Notes under the pieces: generated by a model
The model's input: only the letters and a program-made list of their open reading frames with translations
Told to the model about the DNA's origin: nothing
Databases searched by the model: none
Part shown: piece after piece, positions 17,695 to 27,900 of the stretch
Position numbering within the stretch: position 1 is the stretch's first letter
Layout: every line of letters begins with the position of its first letter
Made by a program: the position numbers and the translations under genes
From: Cupriavidus sp. D39
Lineage (GTDB): Bacteria; Pseudomonadota; Gammaproteobacteria; Burkholderiales; Burkholderiaceae
Assembly (NCBI RefSeq): GCF_026627925.1
Contig: NZ_JAPNLE010000009.1
Span: forward strand, 2,356,001 to 2,420,000
DNA length: 64,000 nucleotides
Reading direction: 5' to 3'

Positions 17695-19959
17695 TTACTT
17701 CACGCAGTCGACGAAATACGCCTTGCCGCCACCTTCGACCTCTTCCTCGACCAGGCCGTGGATGTCGGTCTCGAAGCCAGGGAACAGCTTGTTGAACTCG
17801 CGCGCGAACTTGAGGTACTGCACGATGATGCGGTTGAAGCGCTCGCCCGGGATCAGCAGCGGAATGCCCGGCGGGTACGGCGTGAGCAGGATGGCGGTGA
17901 CGCGGCCTTCCAGCTCGTCAACGGCCACGCGCTCGATTTCGCGGTGCGCCATCATGGCCCATGCGTCCGACGGCTTCATCGCCGGTTCCATGTCGGACAG
18001 GTACATCTCGGTGGTCACGCGGGCCACGTCGTTGGCCTTGTAGACGCTGTGGATCGCATCGCACAGGTCGCGCAGGCCGAGCTTCTCGTACTGCGGATGC
18101 TTGCCGACGAACTCCGGCAGCACGCGCCACAGCGGCTGGTTCTGATCGTAGTCGTCCTTGAACTGCTGCAGCTCGGTCACCAGCGAGTTCCAGCGGCCCT
18201 TGGTGATGCCGATGGTAAACATGATGAAGAACGAGTACAGCCCGGTCTTCTCGATGATGATGCCGTGCTCGGCCAGGTACTTGGTGACGATGGCCGCGGG
18301 GATGCCGCGGTCGCTGAACTCGCCGTCCACGTCCAGGCCCGGGGTGATGATGGTGGCCTTGATCGGGTCGAGCAGGTTGAAGCCATCGGCCAGGTCGCCG
18401 AAGCCGTGCCAGCGCTCGTTGGCCTTGAGCATCCACTCTTCGCGGTCGCCGATATCGTCCTCGACCAGCGCCTCGGGGCCCCACACCTTGAACCACCAGT
18501 CGCCGTTGTTGCCGGCATCGTAGTCGCCTTCCACCTTGCGCATGGCGCGGCGGAAGTCCATCGCTTCCTGGATGCTTTCTTCCACCAGCGCGGTGCCGCC
18601 CGGGGCTTCCATCATCGCCGCCGCCACGTCGCACGAGGCGATGATCGAGTACTGCGGGCTGGTGGACGTGTGCATCAGGTACGCCTCGTTGAACCGGTAG
18701 CGGTCCAGCTTGCGCGTGTCCGAATCCTGCACGAGGATCTGCGAGGCCTGCGACAAGCCGGCCAGCAGCTTGTGCGTGGATTGCGTGGCGAACACCAGCG
18801 CGTCCTTGCTGCGCGGGCGGTCTTTGCCGATCGCGTGCATGTTGTGATAGAAATCGTGGAATGCCGCGTGCGGCAGCCAGGCTTCATCGAAATGCAGCGT
18901 GTCGATCTCCGTGGCCAGCATCTCCTTGATCTGCTCGGCGTTGTACAGCACGCCGTCGTAGGTGCCCTGCGTGATGGTCAGGATGCGCGGCTTCTGGTTC
19001 TTGGCCTGGCTGGCGAACGGGTGCGCCGCAATCTTGCGGCGGATGGTCTCGGGATCGAACTCGCTCTTCGGGATCGGGCCGATGATGCCGTAGTGATTGC
19101 GCGTGGGCATCAGGAACACGGGGATCGCGCCCGTCATCATGATCGCGTGCAGGATCGACTTGTGGCAGTTGCGGTCCACCACCACGATGTCGCCCGGCGC
19201 CACGTTGGCATGCCACACCATCTTGTTCGAGGTGGACGTGCCGTTGGTGACGAAATACATGTGGTCGGAGTTGAAGATGCGCGCGGCGTTGCGCTCCGAG
19301 GCCGCCACCGGGCCGGTGTGGTCGAGCAGCTGGCCGAGTTCATCGACGGCGTTGCAGACGTCGGCGCGCAGCATGTTCTCGCCGAAGAACTGGTGGAACA
19401 CCTGGCCGACCGGGCTCTTCAGGAACGCCACGCCGCCGGAGTGGCCGGGGCAGTGCCACGAGTAGGAGCTGTCCTGCGCGTAGGCGATCAGCGCCTTGAA
19501 GAACGGCGGCGCCAGCGAATCCAGGTAGACCCGGGCTTCACGGATGATGTGGCGCGCGACGAATTCCGGCGTGTCCTCGAACATGTGGATGAAGCCGTGC
19601 AGCTCGCGCAGGATATCGTTGGGGATATGCCGCGAGGTACGCGTCTCGCCGTACAGGAAGATGGGCAGGTCGGTGTTGCGGCGGCGCACTTCGTTGACGA
19701 AGGCGCGCAGCTTCTCGATGGCCGCCGCTTCGGGCCGGTCGTCTTCGCTGACGAACTCGTCGTCGTCGATCGACACGATGAACGAGGAGGCGCGGCTGGA
19801 CTGCTGGGCGAAGGAGGTCAGGTCGCCATAGCTGGTCAGGCCCATCACCTCCATGCCTTCTTGCTCGATGGCCTGCGCCAGCGCGCGGATGCCCGAGCCG
19901 GAAATGTTCTCGGAGCGGAAGTCTTCATCGATGATGATGACGGGGAAGCGGAATTTCAT
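17695..19959 (-). CDS. Orn/Lys/Arg decarboxylase (biodegradative type, PLP-dependent)
   Basis: 754-residue fold-type I decarboxylase, the size of the AdiA/CadA/LdcC group. An N-terminal receiver-like wing domain (about 1-130: MKFRFPVIIIDEDFRSEN) precedes the PLP core. PLP should bind Lys397 in STHKLLAGLSQASQ; HFDEAWLPHAAFH holds the cofactor-contacting Asp and Ala. The C-terminal domain ends near EEEVEGGGKAYFVDC. ATG 19959 has AAGGA upstream and matches the family start; the longer frame to 20091 is not needed. Which amino acid is used (arginine, lysine or ornithine) cannot be settled by eye. Roles could be acid resistance or polyamine supply. A strong hairpin lies in the leader. Confidence 0.93.
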   Translation of the reverse strand: MKFRFPVIIIDEDFRSENISGSGIRALAQAIEQEGMEVMGLTSYGDLTSFAQQSSRASSFIVSIDDDEFVSEDDRPEAAAIEKLRAFVNEVRRRNTDLPIFLYGETRTSRHIPNDILRELHGFIHMFEDTPEFVARHIIREARVYLDSLAPPFFKALIAYAQDSSYSWHCPGHSGGVAFLKSPVGQVFHQFFGENMLRADVCNAVDELGQLLDHTGPVAASERNAARIFNSDHMYFVTNGTSTSNKMVWHANVAPGDIVVVDRNCHKSILHAIMMTGAIPVFLMPTRNHYGIIGPIPKSEFDPETIRRKIAAHPFASQAKNQKPRILTITQGTYDGVLYNAEQIKEMLATEIDTLHFDEAWLPHAAFHDFYHNMHAIGKDRPRSKDALVFATQSTHKLLAGLSQASQILVQDSDTRKLDRYRFNEAYLMHTSTSPQYSIIASCDVAAAMMEAPGGTALVEESIQEAMDFRRAMRKVEGDYDAGNNGDWWFKVWGPEALVEDDIGDREEWMLKANERWHGFGDLADGFNLLDPIKATIITPGLDVDGEFSDRGIPAAIVTKYLAEHGIIIEKTGLYSFFIMFTIGITKGRWNSLVTELQQFKDDYDQNQPLWRVLPEFVGKHPQYEKLGLRDLCDAIHSVYKANDVARVTTEMYLSDMEPAMKPSDAWAMMAHREIERVAVDELEGRVTAILLTPYPPGIPLLIPGERFNRIIVQYLKFAREFNKLFPGFETDIHGLVEEEVEGGGKAYFVDCVK

Positions 19960-19988
19960 GTGGCATCCTTGGACGGCAAGAAGGACTT

Positions 19989-20034
19989 GAGCCACATGGC
20001 CCGGGGACTCATCCCCTGGGTCGGCATGTGGCTC
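19989..20034 (-). promoter_or_regulatory. Long structured hairpin in decarboxylase leader
   Basis: Outer arms GAGCCACAT (19989-19997) and ATGTGGCTC (20026-20034) enclose an inner CCCGGGG / CCCCTGGG pairing. It ends 29 bp before the decarboxylase ATG, so it would lie in the 5' untranslated RNA if transcription starts near dcd. It could equally be the dcd transcript end; there is no T tract. Confidence 0.45.
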
Positions 20035-20100
20035 GACGTTCAGGCTTGGCGCGCGGCCCTGGGGTTCCCCGTAACGCCGCAACGCGCGCATTGTATGCGA

Positions 20101-20667
<567 letters not shown>

Positions 20668-20858
20668 AGGGGTATCGGGATGAACAAATGAGGGCAGGCT
20701 CGGGCGCGGTCCATGCTGACCGGGAACGCTGCTCGCATTTGCTCACAGGCGCGCCGGACCTGCCGGGGCCTTGCGATGGGCCGCATTGTACAACCAAAAT
20801 CCGGCATCCCCGCCGAAATGGCAGGCCTGCGCCAGGACAGGCGATCCGCCGCGTGGCT

Positions 20859-21689
20859 TCAGGCCGTGGCTGGCTCGGGCAACTGGTGGCGGAAGCGTTC
20901 GCGGCCGGTATAGAGCAGGAAGTGCCGCCCGGTGCACCGGGCAAAGAGAGCCAGGTTGACGCGCTGGGCCATCTGGTAGCCCATCTGCGTGACACCCGAG
21001 CGCGACAGCAGGAAGGGGATGCCCATCTGGGCGCCCTTGATCACCATCTCCGAGGTCAGCCGCCCGGTGGTGTAGAAGACCTTGTCGGCGCCGCTCATGC
21101 CTTCCAGCCACATCAGGCCCGCGATGGCATCCACGGCGTTGTGCCGGCCCACATCCTCGATGAACATCAGCAGCTCGCGCCCGCGGAACAGCGCGCAGCC
21201 ATGCACGGAGCCGGCCTGCTTGTAGACCGACTGCTGCAGCCGGATGGTATCGACGATGCCGTAGAGCGTTTCCTGGTCCAGGGTAGCGTCGAGCGGCAAC
21301 CGGATGTTGTCGACTTCGTCCAGCAGCGAGCCAAACACGGTGCCCTGGCCGCAGCCGGTGGTCACCACCCGGCGCGCCGTGCGCTCCTCGATGCGGTCCA
21401 CGCCCGTGCGGGTCGTGACGGCGGCGGATTCGGTCTCCCAGTCGACCTGGATCGCGGCGATATCCTCGACCGACTCGACCAGGCGCTGGTTGCGCAGGTA
21501 ACCCAGCACCAGGGCCTCGGGGGCCCCTCCCAGCGTCATCAGCGTTACCAGCTCGCGCTTGTCGAGGTAGACCGTCAGCGGGCGCTCGCCGGGCAGGAAG
21601 GCCTGCCGCACGCGCCCCTGCTCGTCGACCACCTCGACCTCTTCGATCAGGGGGACGGACGCGTGGGTCATTTCGGGGCGCAAGGGCAT
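20859..21689 (-). CDS. fdhD: Formate dehydrogenase accessory sulfurtransferase FdhD
   Basis: Delivers sulfur to the molybdenum cofactor of formate dehydrogenase, required for activity of FdhA encoded about 4 kb upstream on the same strand. 276 residues; an internal ATG at 21671 would give a slightly shorter protein. Motifs: RRVVTTGCGQGTVFG (region of the sulfur-carrying cysteine; a single Cys rather than CxxC), VHGCALF, IEDVGRHNAVDAIAG and GRLTSEMVIKGAQMGIP, all conserved FdhD blocks. Separated from the formate dehydrogenase genes by sodC and a small secreted protein. Confidence 0.96.
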   Translation of the reverse strand: MPLRPEMTHASVPLIEEVEVVDEQGRVRQAFLPGERPLTVYLDKRELVTLMTLGGAPEALVLGYLRNQRLVESVEDIAAIQVDWETESAAVTTRTGVDRIEERTARRVVTTGCGQGTVFGSLLDEVDNIRLPLDATLDQETLYGIVDTIRLQQSVYKQAGSVHGCALFRGRELLMFIEDVGRHNAVDAIAGLMWLEGMSGADKVFYTTGRLTSEMVIKGAQMGIPFLLSRSGVTQMGYQMAQRVNLALFARCTGRHFLLYTGRERFRHQLPEPATA

Positions 21690-21751
21690 GGGATGGAGAA
21701 GGTGAATGGCGGCCGCGCACCGGACGCCGCCGGCCCGCGCTGTCCCGTCCG

Positions 21752-22291
21752 TCAGGACTTGGCGATCACGCCGCAGGCGATGCGGCCGCCGGAGTTGCCG
21801 GTGGGCTGGGTCTTGTAGTCGTCCGGATCCTTGTGGACGACCACGGCGCGGCCCACCACGCTGGTGGGGCCGGGGGCCACGGTCACGCCGGTCAGCTCGA
21901 AGCTGGCCTGGGCGCGCCCGGTGGCGTCGGCCTTGAGGTTGTTGATATCGCCGGCATGGTGGTCGGGCATCGACATCGAGCCGTGCGGCTTTCCGGTCGG
22001 GTTGAAGTGGCCGCCCGCGCTCATGGCGTCGGGGGCCGAGCAGTCGCCCTTCTCGTGCACGTGGAAGCCGTGCTCGGTATTGGGCGGCAGGCCCGTGACG
22101 TCAGCCTTGACCAGCACCGTGGCGCCACGTTGGGTGAAGGTGATGTTGCCCTGCGTCGCGGTGCCGCTCTTGGACGCCAGCGCGGCGACCGCGGTATCGG
22201 AACTGCCCATCCCCATACCCCCGCAGCCGGCCAGAGTGCCTGCCAGGGTGCCCGCTACCGCCAGACCGAAAAGTACACGTACATGCTTCAT
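21752..22291 (-). CDS. sodC: Copper/zinc superoxide dismutase, lipoprotein
   Basis: Periplasmic enzyme dismutating superoxide. 179 residues. A lipoprotein signal ends at LAGTLAGC (lipobox, Cys23), so it is probably membrane-anchored. Metal ligands are seen in HGFHVHEKGDCS, GGHFNP and MPDHHAGDI, with the disulfide partner in GNSGGRIACGVI at the C-terminus. GAGAGGAGG upstream of ATG 22291 decides the start; the open frame continues far upstream without meaning. Its start overlaps the stop of the preceding small gene as ATGA, implying coupled translation. Confidence 0.95.
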   Translation of the reverse strand: MKHVRVLFGLAVAGTLAGTLAGCGGMGMGSSDTAVAALASKSGTATQGNITFTQRGATVLVKADVTGLPPNTEHGFHVHEKGDCSAPDAMSAGGHFNPTGKPHGSMSMPDHHAGDINNLKADATGRAQASFELTGVTVAPGPTSVVGRAVVVHKDPDDYKTQPTGNSGGRIACGVIAKS

Positions 22292-22704
22292 GCCGAACCT
22301 CCTCTCACGGTGATGTCCGGGGCGATTGTACCGCTCCCGTGCCCGGCGCTGCGGCCGGTTTGTGATCCGAAGGCGCGGCGATCGGTGCGGTGGAAGGCCC
22401 CCGCAATGCTTGCGGCGCCTTGCGCGGCCGGCGCTTGCGCCACGAACGGGCCCGGATCGACGCACGGCGCACCCGTGGCAGCTTCTGGCACCTCCTTGCC
22501 TTTGGCTTTCATGTCGCTGTAGTAGCGCGCCGCCACCTTGTCTTGCGCTCGGCAAAGCTGATAAGCGGCCACCTTGTCGGCCCAGCCGGCGCGCGCCTTG
22601 GCCTCGTCGGCTTTGAGCTTTTGCGCCTCGCTGGGCGGCGGCAGCTTGGCCAGGGCGCCCGTGGTGCCAAGGGCCAGGGCGAGCACCAGCAAGATGCGGT
22701 TCAT
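22288..22704 (-). CDS. Small secreted protein of unknown function
   Basis: 138 residues. A clear Sec signal peptide (MNRILLVLALALGTTGALA) is followed by a helical, Lys/Ala-rich segment with two cysteines (YQLCRAQDKVAARY and GAPCVDPGPF). The C-terminal 45 residues are low-complexity and less certain. ATG 22704 is preceded by GAGGAGC. The stop overlaps sodC by four bases. I do not recognise a named family, although the KLPPPSEAQK...CxxQDKVAARY pattern looks like a conserved betaproteobacterial periplasmic protein. Sits between fdhC and sodC. Confidence 0.68.
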   Translation of the reverse strand: MNRILLVLALALGTTGALAKLPPPSEAQKLKADEAKARAGWADKVAAYQLCRAQDKVAARYYSDMKAKGKEVPEAATGAPCVDPGPFVAQAPAAQGAASIAGAFHRTDRRAFGSQTGRSAGHGSGTIAPDITVRGGSA

Positions 22705-22740
22705 GGATCGGGCTCCTCGTTGGGGATTGGCCGTGCGCGC

Positions 22741-23948
22741 TCAGACTTCGCCCGGGCTGGCCTGGCCGCCGGCGCGCCCGCCGGGTTCTGGCTCGGCCGC
22801 GCGCTGCACCGGGATCTTGCCGGACTTGATATCGTCGTACCAGAGTTCGTGGTGCTCCTTGGCCCAGGCTTCGTCGACCCAGCCGTCGCGCATGGCGCGG
22901 TAGGCCCCTTCCATGCCGATGGTGCCCATGTAGATATGGCCGCAGGCCATGGCGATCATCAGCACTGCCGCTATGCCATGGATCACGTTGGCGATCTGCA
23001 TGGTGGCGCGATAGAAATCCATGCCGGGCACGATCATGTCGAGCACCCAGCCGGAGGCGGACAGGATCAGGCCGAACAGCACCAGCCCGCCCCAGAACCA
23101 GGCCTTCTCGCCGGCATTGAAGCGCCCGCTGGGCACGTGCTTGCCGGAAACCAGCCCGCCCAGCTTGGTGATCCACTGCCAGTCCTCGCGGGCGGGCAGG
23201 TTGTCTCGCACGAAGAGTACAAAGCCGACTATCACCGCCAGGGTGAAGACCGGCCCGACGATGTTGTGCACGTTCTTCAGCAGGTAGGTCAGCCAGCCGA
23301 ACAGCGTGTGGCCCATCAGCGGCAACAGGAAATGCTTGCCGAACAACATGACGATGCCCGACACCGCCAGCGTCACGAAGGCGATCGCCATGGTCCAGTG
23401 CGCCATGCGCTCCAGCGGCGTAAAACGCTGGATCATGCGCCCGGTGCGCGGTGTCTTGAGGGCAATGGTGCCGCGCCAGAAAAGAAGGCCAGGATCGCGG
23501 CAGGCACCAGCACCACCAGCCAGCCGCCCCAGACCGTGATCACGCCGTTGCGAAACAGCCGCCACTGCTGGCCGGTGCGCTGGATCAGCACGCCGGCTTC
23601 CTTGGCGGGCAGGCTGCTGTAGTGCGCCTGGTCGGAATTGGCTTCGCGCCAGACCGGCGCGTTATTGCCGGGCTGCGACTGCGTGCGCGCCTGCTGGGAC
23701 TGCGCCTCGGCGGCGATGTCGCGGCGCGGCACGTTGAAGATGTTCTCCGAGGCAATGCCCGCAAAGGGCTGCGCCGGATGCGTGGCCGGATTGTTGGCAT
23801 CGGCGGGCGCGCCGGCGGCCTGTGCGGCGGATGCGCCGCCCGGGGCCGGCGCTTGGGCCTGGGCGGCCCCGAGCGGCGCCAGCAAGGCCAGCGCGCAGGC
23901 CACTCCGGCCAGGTAGCGGAACCAGCCAGGATTGAGCGTCGGCTTCAT
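22741..23948 (-). CDS. fdhC: Formate dehydrogenase gamma subunit (cytochrome b556), split by a frameshift
   Basis: Membrane diheme cytochrome that passes electrons from the formate dehydrogenase beta subunit to quinone. As read it is broken: the first frame (from ATG 23948) has a signal peptide, a periplasmic linker and helix GVITVWGGWLVVLVPAAIL, then leaves the family after AFF; the second frame continues as WRGTIALKTPRTGRMIQRF and on to the end at 22741. One extra T in the TTTT run (plus-strand AAAA at 23480-23483) joins them into a 402-residue protein. The second part has at least four helices and haem-ligand histidines in MAHWTMAIAF, KNVHNIVGP and MACGHIYMG. The C-terminal tail is Pro/Gly-rich. 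Confidence 0.88.
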
Positions 23949-24000
23949 ATGCCCTCCATCGGGTCGGCCAGGGTTGGCCCCGGGGTGCGCGGCGCCGGGG

Positions 24001-24234
24001 TCATGGCGTGCGGTTGTATTCGTTCTGTTTCTGGTTGCGCTCGCGGATCTGGTTCTGCCAGCTGGTCTTGTCGCCTGGCGTCCAGCCCTTGGCTACGAAG
24101 GGATCGCCCGGCGCGCCCTCGTAGGCCGGCGCGACGGCTTTCTTGTGCGCCGCGGTGGCTGTCTGCGGGCGTTCGCCGCAAGCGGCCAGCGCGGTGCTGC
24201 CGGCGGCCAGCAGGATCAGCAGCAGGCGGGTCAT
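24001..24234 (-). CDS. Small lipoprotein between fdhB and fdhC
   Basis: 77 residues. Lipoprotein signal with lipobox ALAAC (Cys19), then a short polar chain rich in Lys, Asn and Gln (GDPFVAKGWTPGDKTSWQNQ). ATG 24234 overlaps the fdhB stop (ATGA), so it belongs to the formate dehydrogenase operon. No known domain; perhaps a small accessory subunit of the membrane complex, which is inference from position only. Confidence 0.72.
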   Translation of the reverse strand: MTRLLLILLAAGSTALAACGERPQTATAAHKKAVAPAYEGAPGDPFVAKGWTPGDKTSWQNQIRERNQKQNEYNRTP

Positions 24235-24896
24235 GATGGTTGCGCTCCGGAAGCGGGCGGCGCGGCGGCCGGCGCCGCGGGCGCAGCCGTGGCGCCTTGC
24301 GCGGCTCCCTTGTTGCCGTAGGCCGTGCCCCAGCCGAACACATCGCCGCCCTTGCCGCGCTTGATCACGCGGTTGCGCAGGATGTCGGCAATCACGTCGC
24401 CGTCGCCGCCCAGCAGCGCCTTGGTCGAGCACATTTCCGCGCACAGCGGCAACTTGCCTTCGGCCAGCCGGTTGCGGCCGTATTTCTCGAACTCTTCCTC
24501 GCTGCCGTGTTTCTCCGGGCCGCCTGCGCAGAAGGTGCACTTGTCCATCTTGCCGCGCACGCCGAAGGTCCCGGCGCTGGGGAACTGGGGCGCGCCGAAC
24601 GGGCAGGCGTAGGAGCAGTAGCCGCAGCCGATGCAGACGTCCTTGTCGTGCAGCACCACGCCGTCTTCGGTGCGGTAGAAGCAGTCGACCGGGCAAACCG
24701 CCATGCAGGGCGCGTCCGAGCAATGCATGCAGGCCACCGAGATCGATTTCTCGGCGCCGACGATGCCGTCGTTGATGGTCACCACGCGGCGCCGGTTGAC
24801 GCCCCACGGCACCTCGTGCTCGTTCTTGCAGGCGGTGACGCAGCTATTGCACTCGATGCATCGCTCGGCGTCACAGATGAATTTCATGCGTGCCAT
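24231..24896 (-). CDS. fdhB: Formate dehydrogenase beta subunit, four-cluster ferredoxin
   Basis: Electron-transfer subunit between FdhA and the cytochrome b subunit. 221 residues with four [4Fe-4S] motifs: CIECNSCVTAC near residues 13-23, CMHCSDAPCMAVCP, CIGCGYCSYACP and CTFCAGG...C. The last carries the longer spacing seen in the family. It lacks the C-terminal membrane helix of E. coli FdnH and instead ends in an Ala/Pro-rich tail. Starts 48 bp after the fdhA stop. High confidence for the family. Confidence 0.95.
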   Translation of the reverse strand: MARMKFICDAERCIECNSCVTACKNEHEVPWGVNRRRVVTINDGIVGAEKSISVACMHCSDAPCMAVCPVDCFYRTEDGVVLHDKDVCIGCGYCSYACPFGAPQFPSAGTFGVRGKMDKCTFCAGGPEKHGSEEEFEKYGRNRLAEGKLPLCAEMCSTKALLGGDGDVIADILRNRVIKRGKGGDVFGWGTAYGNKGAAQGATAAPAAPAAAPPASGAQPS

Positions 24897-24944
24897 GGTC
24901 GTTCCTTGCCCTTGATCTCACACTGTCTCTGCATCAGGTCTGCA

Positions 24945-27900
24945 TCAGGCGAACCGCTCGATCTGGCAGATCGTGGTCTTGGTTTCCTGCATCATCGTCA
25001 CCGCGTCATAGCCGTAGGTGGTGGCCGTGTTGACGGCCTCGCCGCGCACGATCGGCATCGCGCCCTCCGGGTAGTAATCCTTGAGGTCCTTGCCCTGCCA
25101 CCAGCCCGAGAAGTGGAACGGGATAAAGGCGGTATCCACGCCAACGCGCTCGGTCACCAGGGCGCGCACCTTGATGTGCGCGCCGGTGGGCGTCCTGACC
25201 CAGCAGAAGTCGCCGTTGCGGATGCCGCGCTCGGAGGCCGCACGCGGGTTGATCTCGACGAAGTTCTCCTGCTGCAACTCGGCCAGCCACGGGTTGGACC
25301 GCGTTTCCTCGCCCCCGCCCTCGTATTCGACCAGGCGGCCAGAGGTGAGGATGATCGGGAATTTCTCGTAGAGCTTGTTCTCGATGTTGCGTTGCTGCAG
25401 CGACTTGTATAGCGTGGGCAACCGCCAGAACGCCATCTTGTCGTCGTGCGTGGGGTACTTCGCAACCATGTCGGGCCGGGTGGAATACAGCGGCTCGCGG
25501 TGCTGCGGGATCGGGTCGGGGAAGTTCCACACCACGGCACGGGCCTTGGCATTGCCAAAGGGATGGCAGCCATGGTTCTTCATCACCACGCGCTGGATGC
25601 CGCCGGACAAGTCCGTCTTCCAGTTCTTGCCGTCGGCCTTCTGCTTCTCGGCGTCCGTCAGCTCATCCCACCAGCCCAGCTTTTTCAGCAGCATGTGATC
25701 GAACTCGGGATAGCCGGTGGTAATATCCGCGCCCTTCGAGTACGAACCGTCCTCGGCCAGCAGGCTGACCCCGTCACGCTCCACGCCGAAGTTGGCGCGG
25801 AAGTTGCCGCCGCCGTCCATCACGTGGCGGCTGGTGTCGTACAGGTTGGGCGAGCCCGGGTGCTTGAGTTCCGGCGTGCCATAGCACGGCCACGGCAGGC
25901 CGAAGTAATCGCCTGTCAGGTCGTAGCCGGTCAACGGATCCTTGCCGCCGAGGCAGCGCAGCGTGCGCACGTCGAACTTCTCCATATTGCGCATATGGGA
26001 CTTGAGCCGCTCGGGAGATTGCCCGGTGTAGCCGATGGTCCAGTTGCTGGCGTTGATCTCGCGCAGGATGGACTCGGGCTCGGGCTCCATCCAGGTACGG
26101 CCCGCGCGCTTGACCTCCAGCAGCTTGTAGTTCTTCGACAGCTCCTTGCCAAAGCCCAGGCGCTCCGCGAAGGCCTGCATGATGGTGTGGTCCGGCATCG
26201 ATTCGAACAGCGGCTCGATCACCTTCTCTCGCCATTGCAGCGAGCGGTTGGAAGCCGTGCAGGTGCCGGAGGTCTCGAACTGCGTGCAGGCCGGCAGCAG
26301 GTAGACCGCGCGCTTCGGGTTGATGGTGTCGCCCTGCGGCGGCGGCATGTTGGCCATTGCCGCGGTGGCCGACGGATAAGGGTCGATCACCACCAGCAGG
26401 TCGAGCTTGTCCAGCGCCTTCTTCATCTCCAGGCCGCGCGTCTGCGAGTTGGGCGCGTGGCCCCAGAAGAACACGCCGCGGACGTTGTTGTCCTGGTCGA
26501 TCAGCTCAGGCTTCTCGGTAACGATATCGATCCAGCGCGACACCGTGGTGCCGGACTTTTCCATCATCGCCTGAGAGGCGTATTGCTTCTTGATCCATTC
26601 GTAGTCGACACCCCACACCGCGGCATAGTGCTTCCACGCGCCGGTGGCGAGGCCGTAGTAGCCTGGCAGCGAGTCAGGGTTGGGGCCCACGTCGGTAGCG
26701 CCCTGCACGTTGTCGTGGCCGCGGAAGATGTTGGCGCCGCCGCCCGACACGCCAATATTGCCCAGCGCCAGCTGCACGATGCAGGAGGCGCGCACGATGG
26801 CGTTGCCGATGGTGTGCTGGGTCTGGCCCATGCACCACACCAGCGTGCTGGGGCGGTTCTTGGCCATGATCTCGGCGACCATGTAGACCTCGGCCTCGGG
26901 CACGCCGCAGACTTCCTCCACCTTGTCCGGCGTCCACTTGGCGAGAACCTCCTCCTTGACCTTGTCGATGCCGTAGACGCGGTCGTTCAGGAACTTCTGG
27001 TCTTCCCAGCCGTTCTTGAAGATGTGGTACAGCATGCCGAACAGGAAGGCGATATCGGTGCCCGAGCGGACCCGGACGTAATGGTCGGATTTGGCTGCCG
27101 TGCGGGTGTAACGCGGATCGACCACGATCACCTTGCAGCCGTTTTCCTTGGCATGCAGCAGGTGCAGCATCGAAACCGGGTGCGCCTCGGCCGCGTTGGA
27201 GCCGATATACAGCGCCGCGCGGGCGTTCTGCATATCGTTGTACGAGTTGGTCATCGCACCGTAGCCCCAGGTATTGGCCACGCCGGCCACCGTGGTGGAG
27301 TGGCAGATACGTGCCTGGTGGTCGGTGTTGTTGGTGCCGAAGAACGACACCCACTTGCGCAGCAGGTAGGAGCCCTCATTGCTGTGCTTGGAGGAGCCGA
27401 CGAAGAACATCGAATCCGGGCCTGTCTGCTGGCGGATCTCCTTCATCCTGGAGGTGATCTCGTCGAGCGCCTGGTCCCAGCTGATGCGCTGGTACTTGCC
27501 GTTTACCAGCTTCATCGGGTACTTCAGGCGGTACTCGCCGTGGCCGTGCTCGCGCAGCGCGGCGCCCTTGGCGCAGTGCGCGCCCATGTTGATCGGCGAA
27601 TCGAAGACCGGCTCCTGGCGGATCCACACGCCGTTCTGCACCACCGCATCCACCGCGCAGCCCACCGAACAATGGCCGCAGACGGTGCGGCGCACCACGA
27701 TATTGTTCTTGCCCTCGCCGCCGCTCGCGGCGCTCCCTGCATCTGCGGCATCCGCCCGGCGTAATAGCATCAACTGCGAGGCCGCCAGCCCCGCGCCGAC
27801 CCCGATACCGGAACGCTTGAGGAAGCTGCGGCGGTCCATGGTGGGCATCGCGCCGGCCAGGCCGGCGGCCAGGCGCTCGGAGAGCCGGCCGGTGGCATGC

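Noticed and set aside
25446..27764. A 772-codon open frame opposite fdhA
   Set aside because: Antisense shadow of fdhA; composition is typical of the reverse complement of a GC-rich gene and no family is recognisable.
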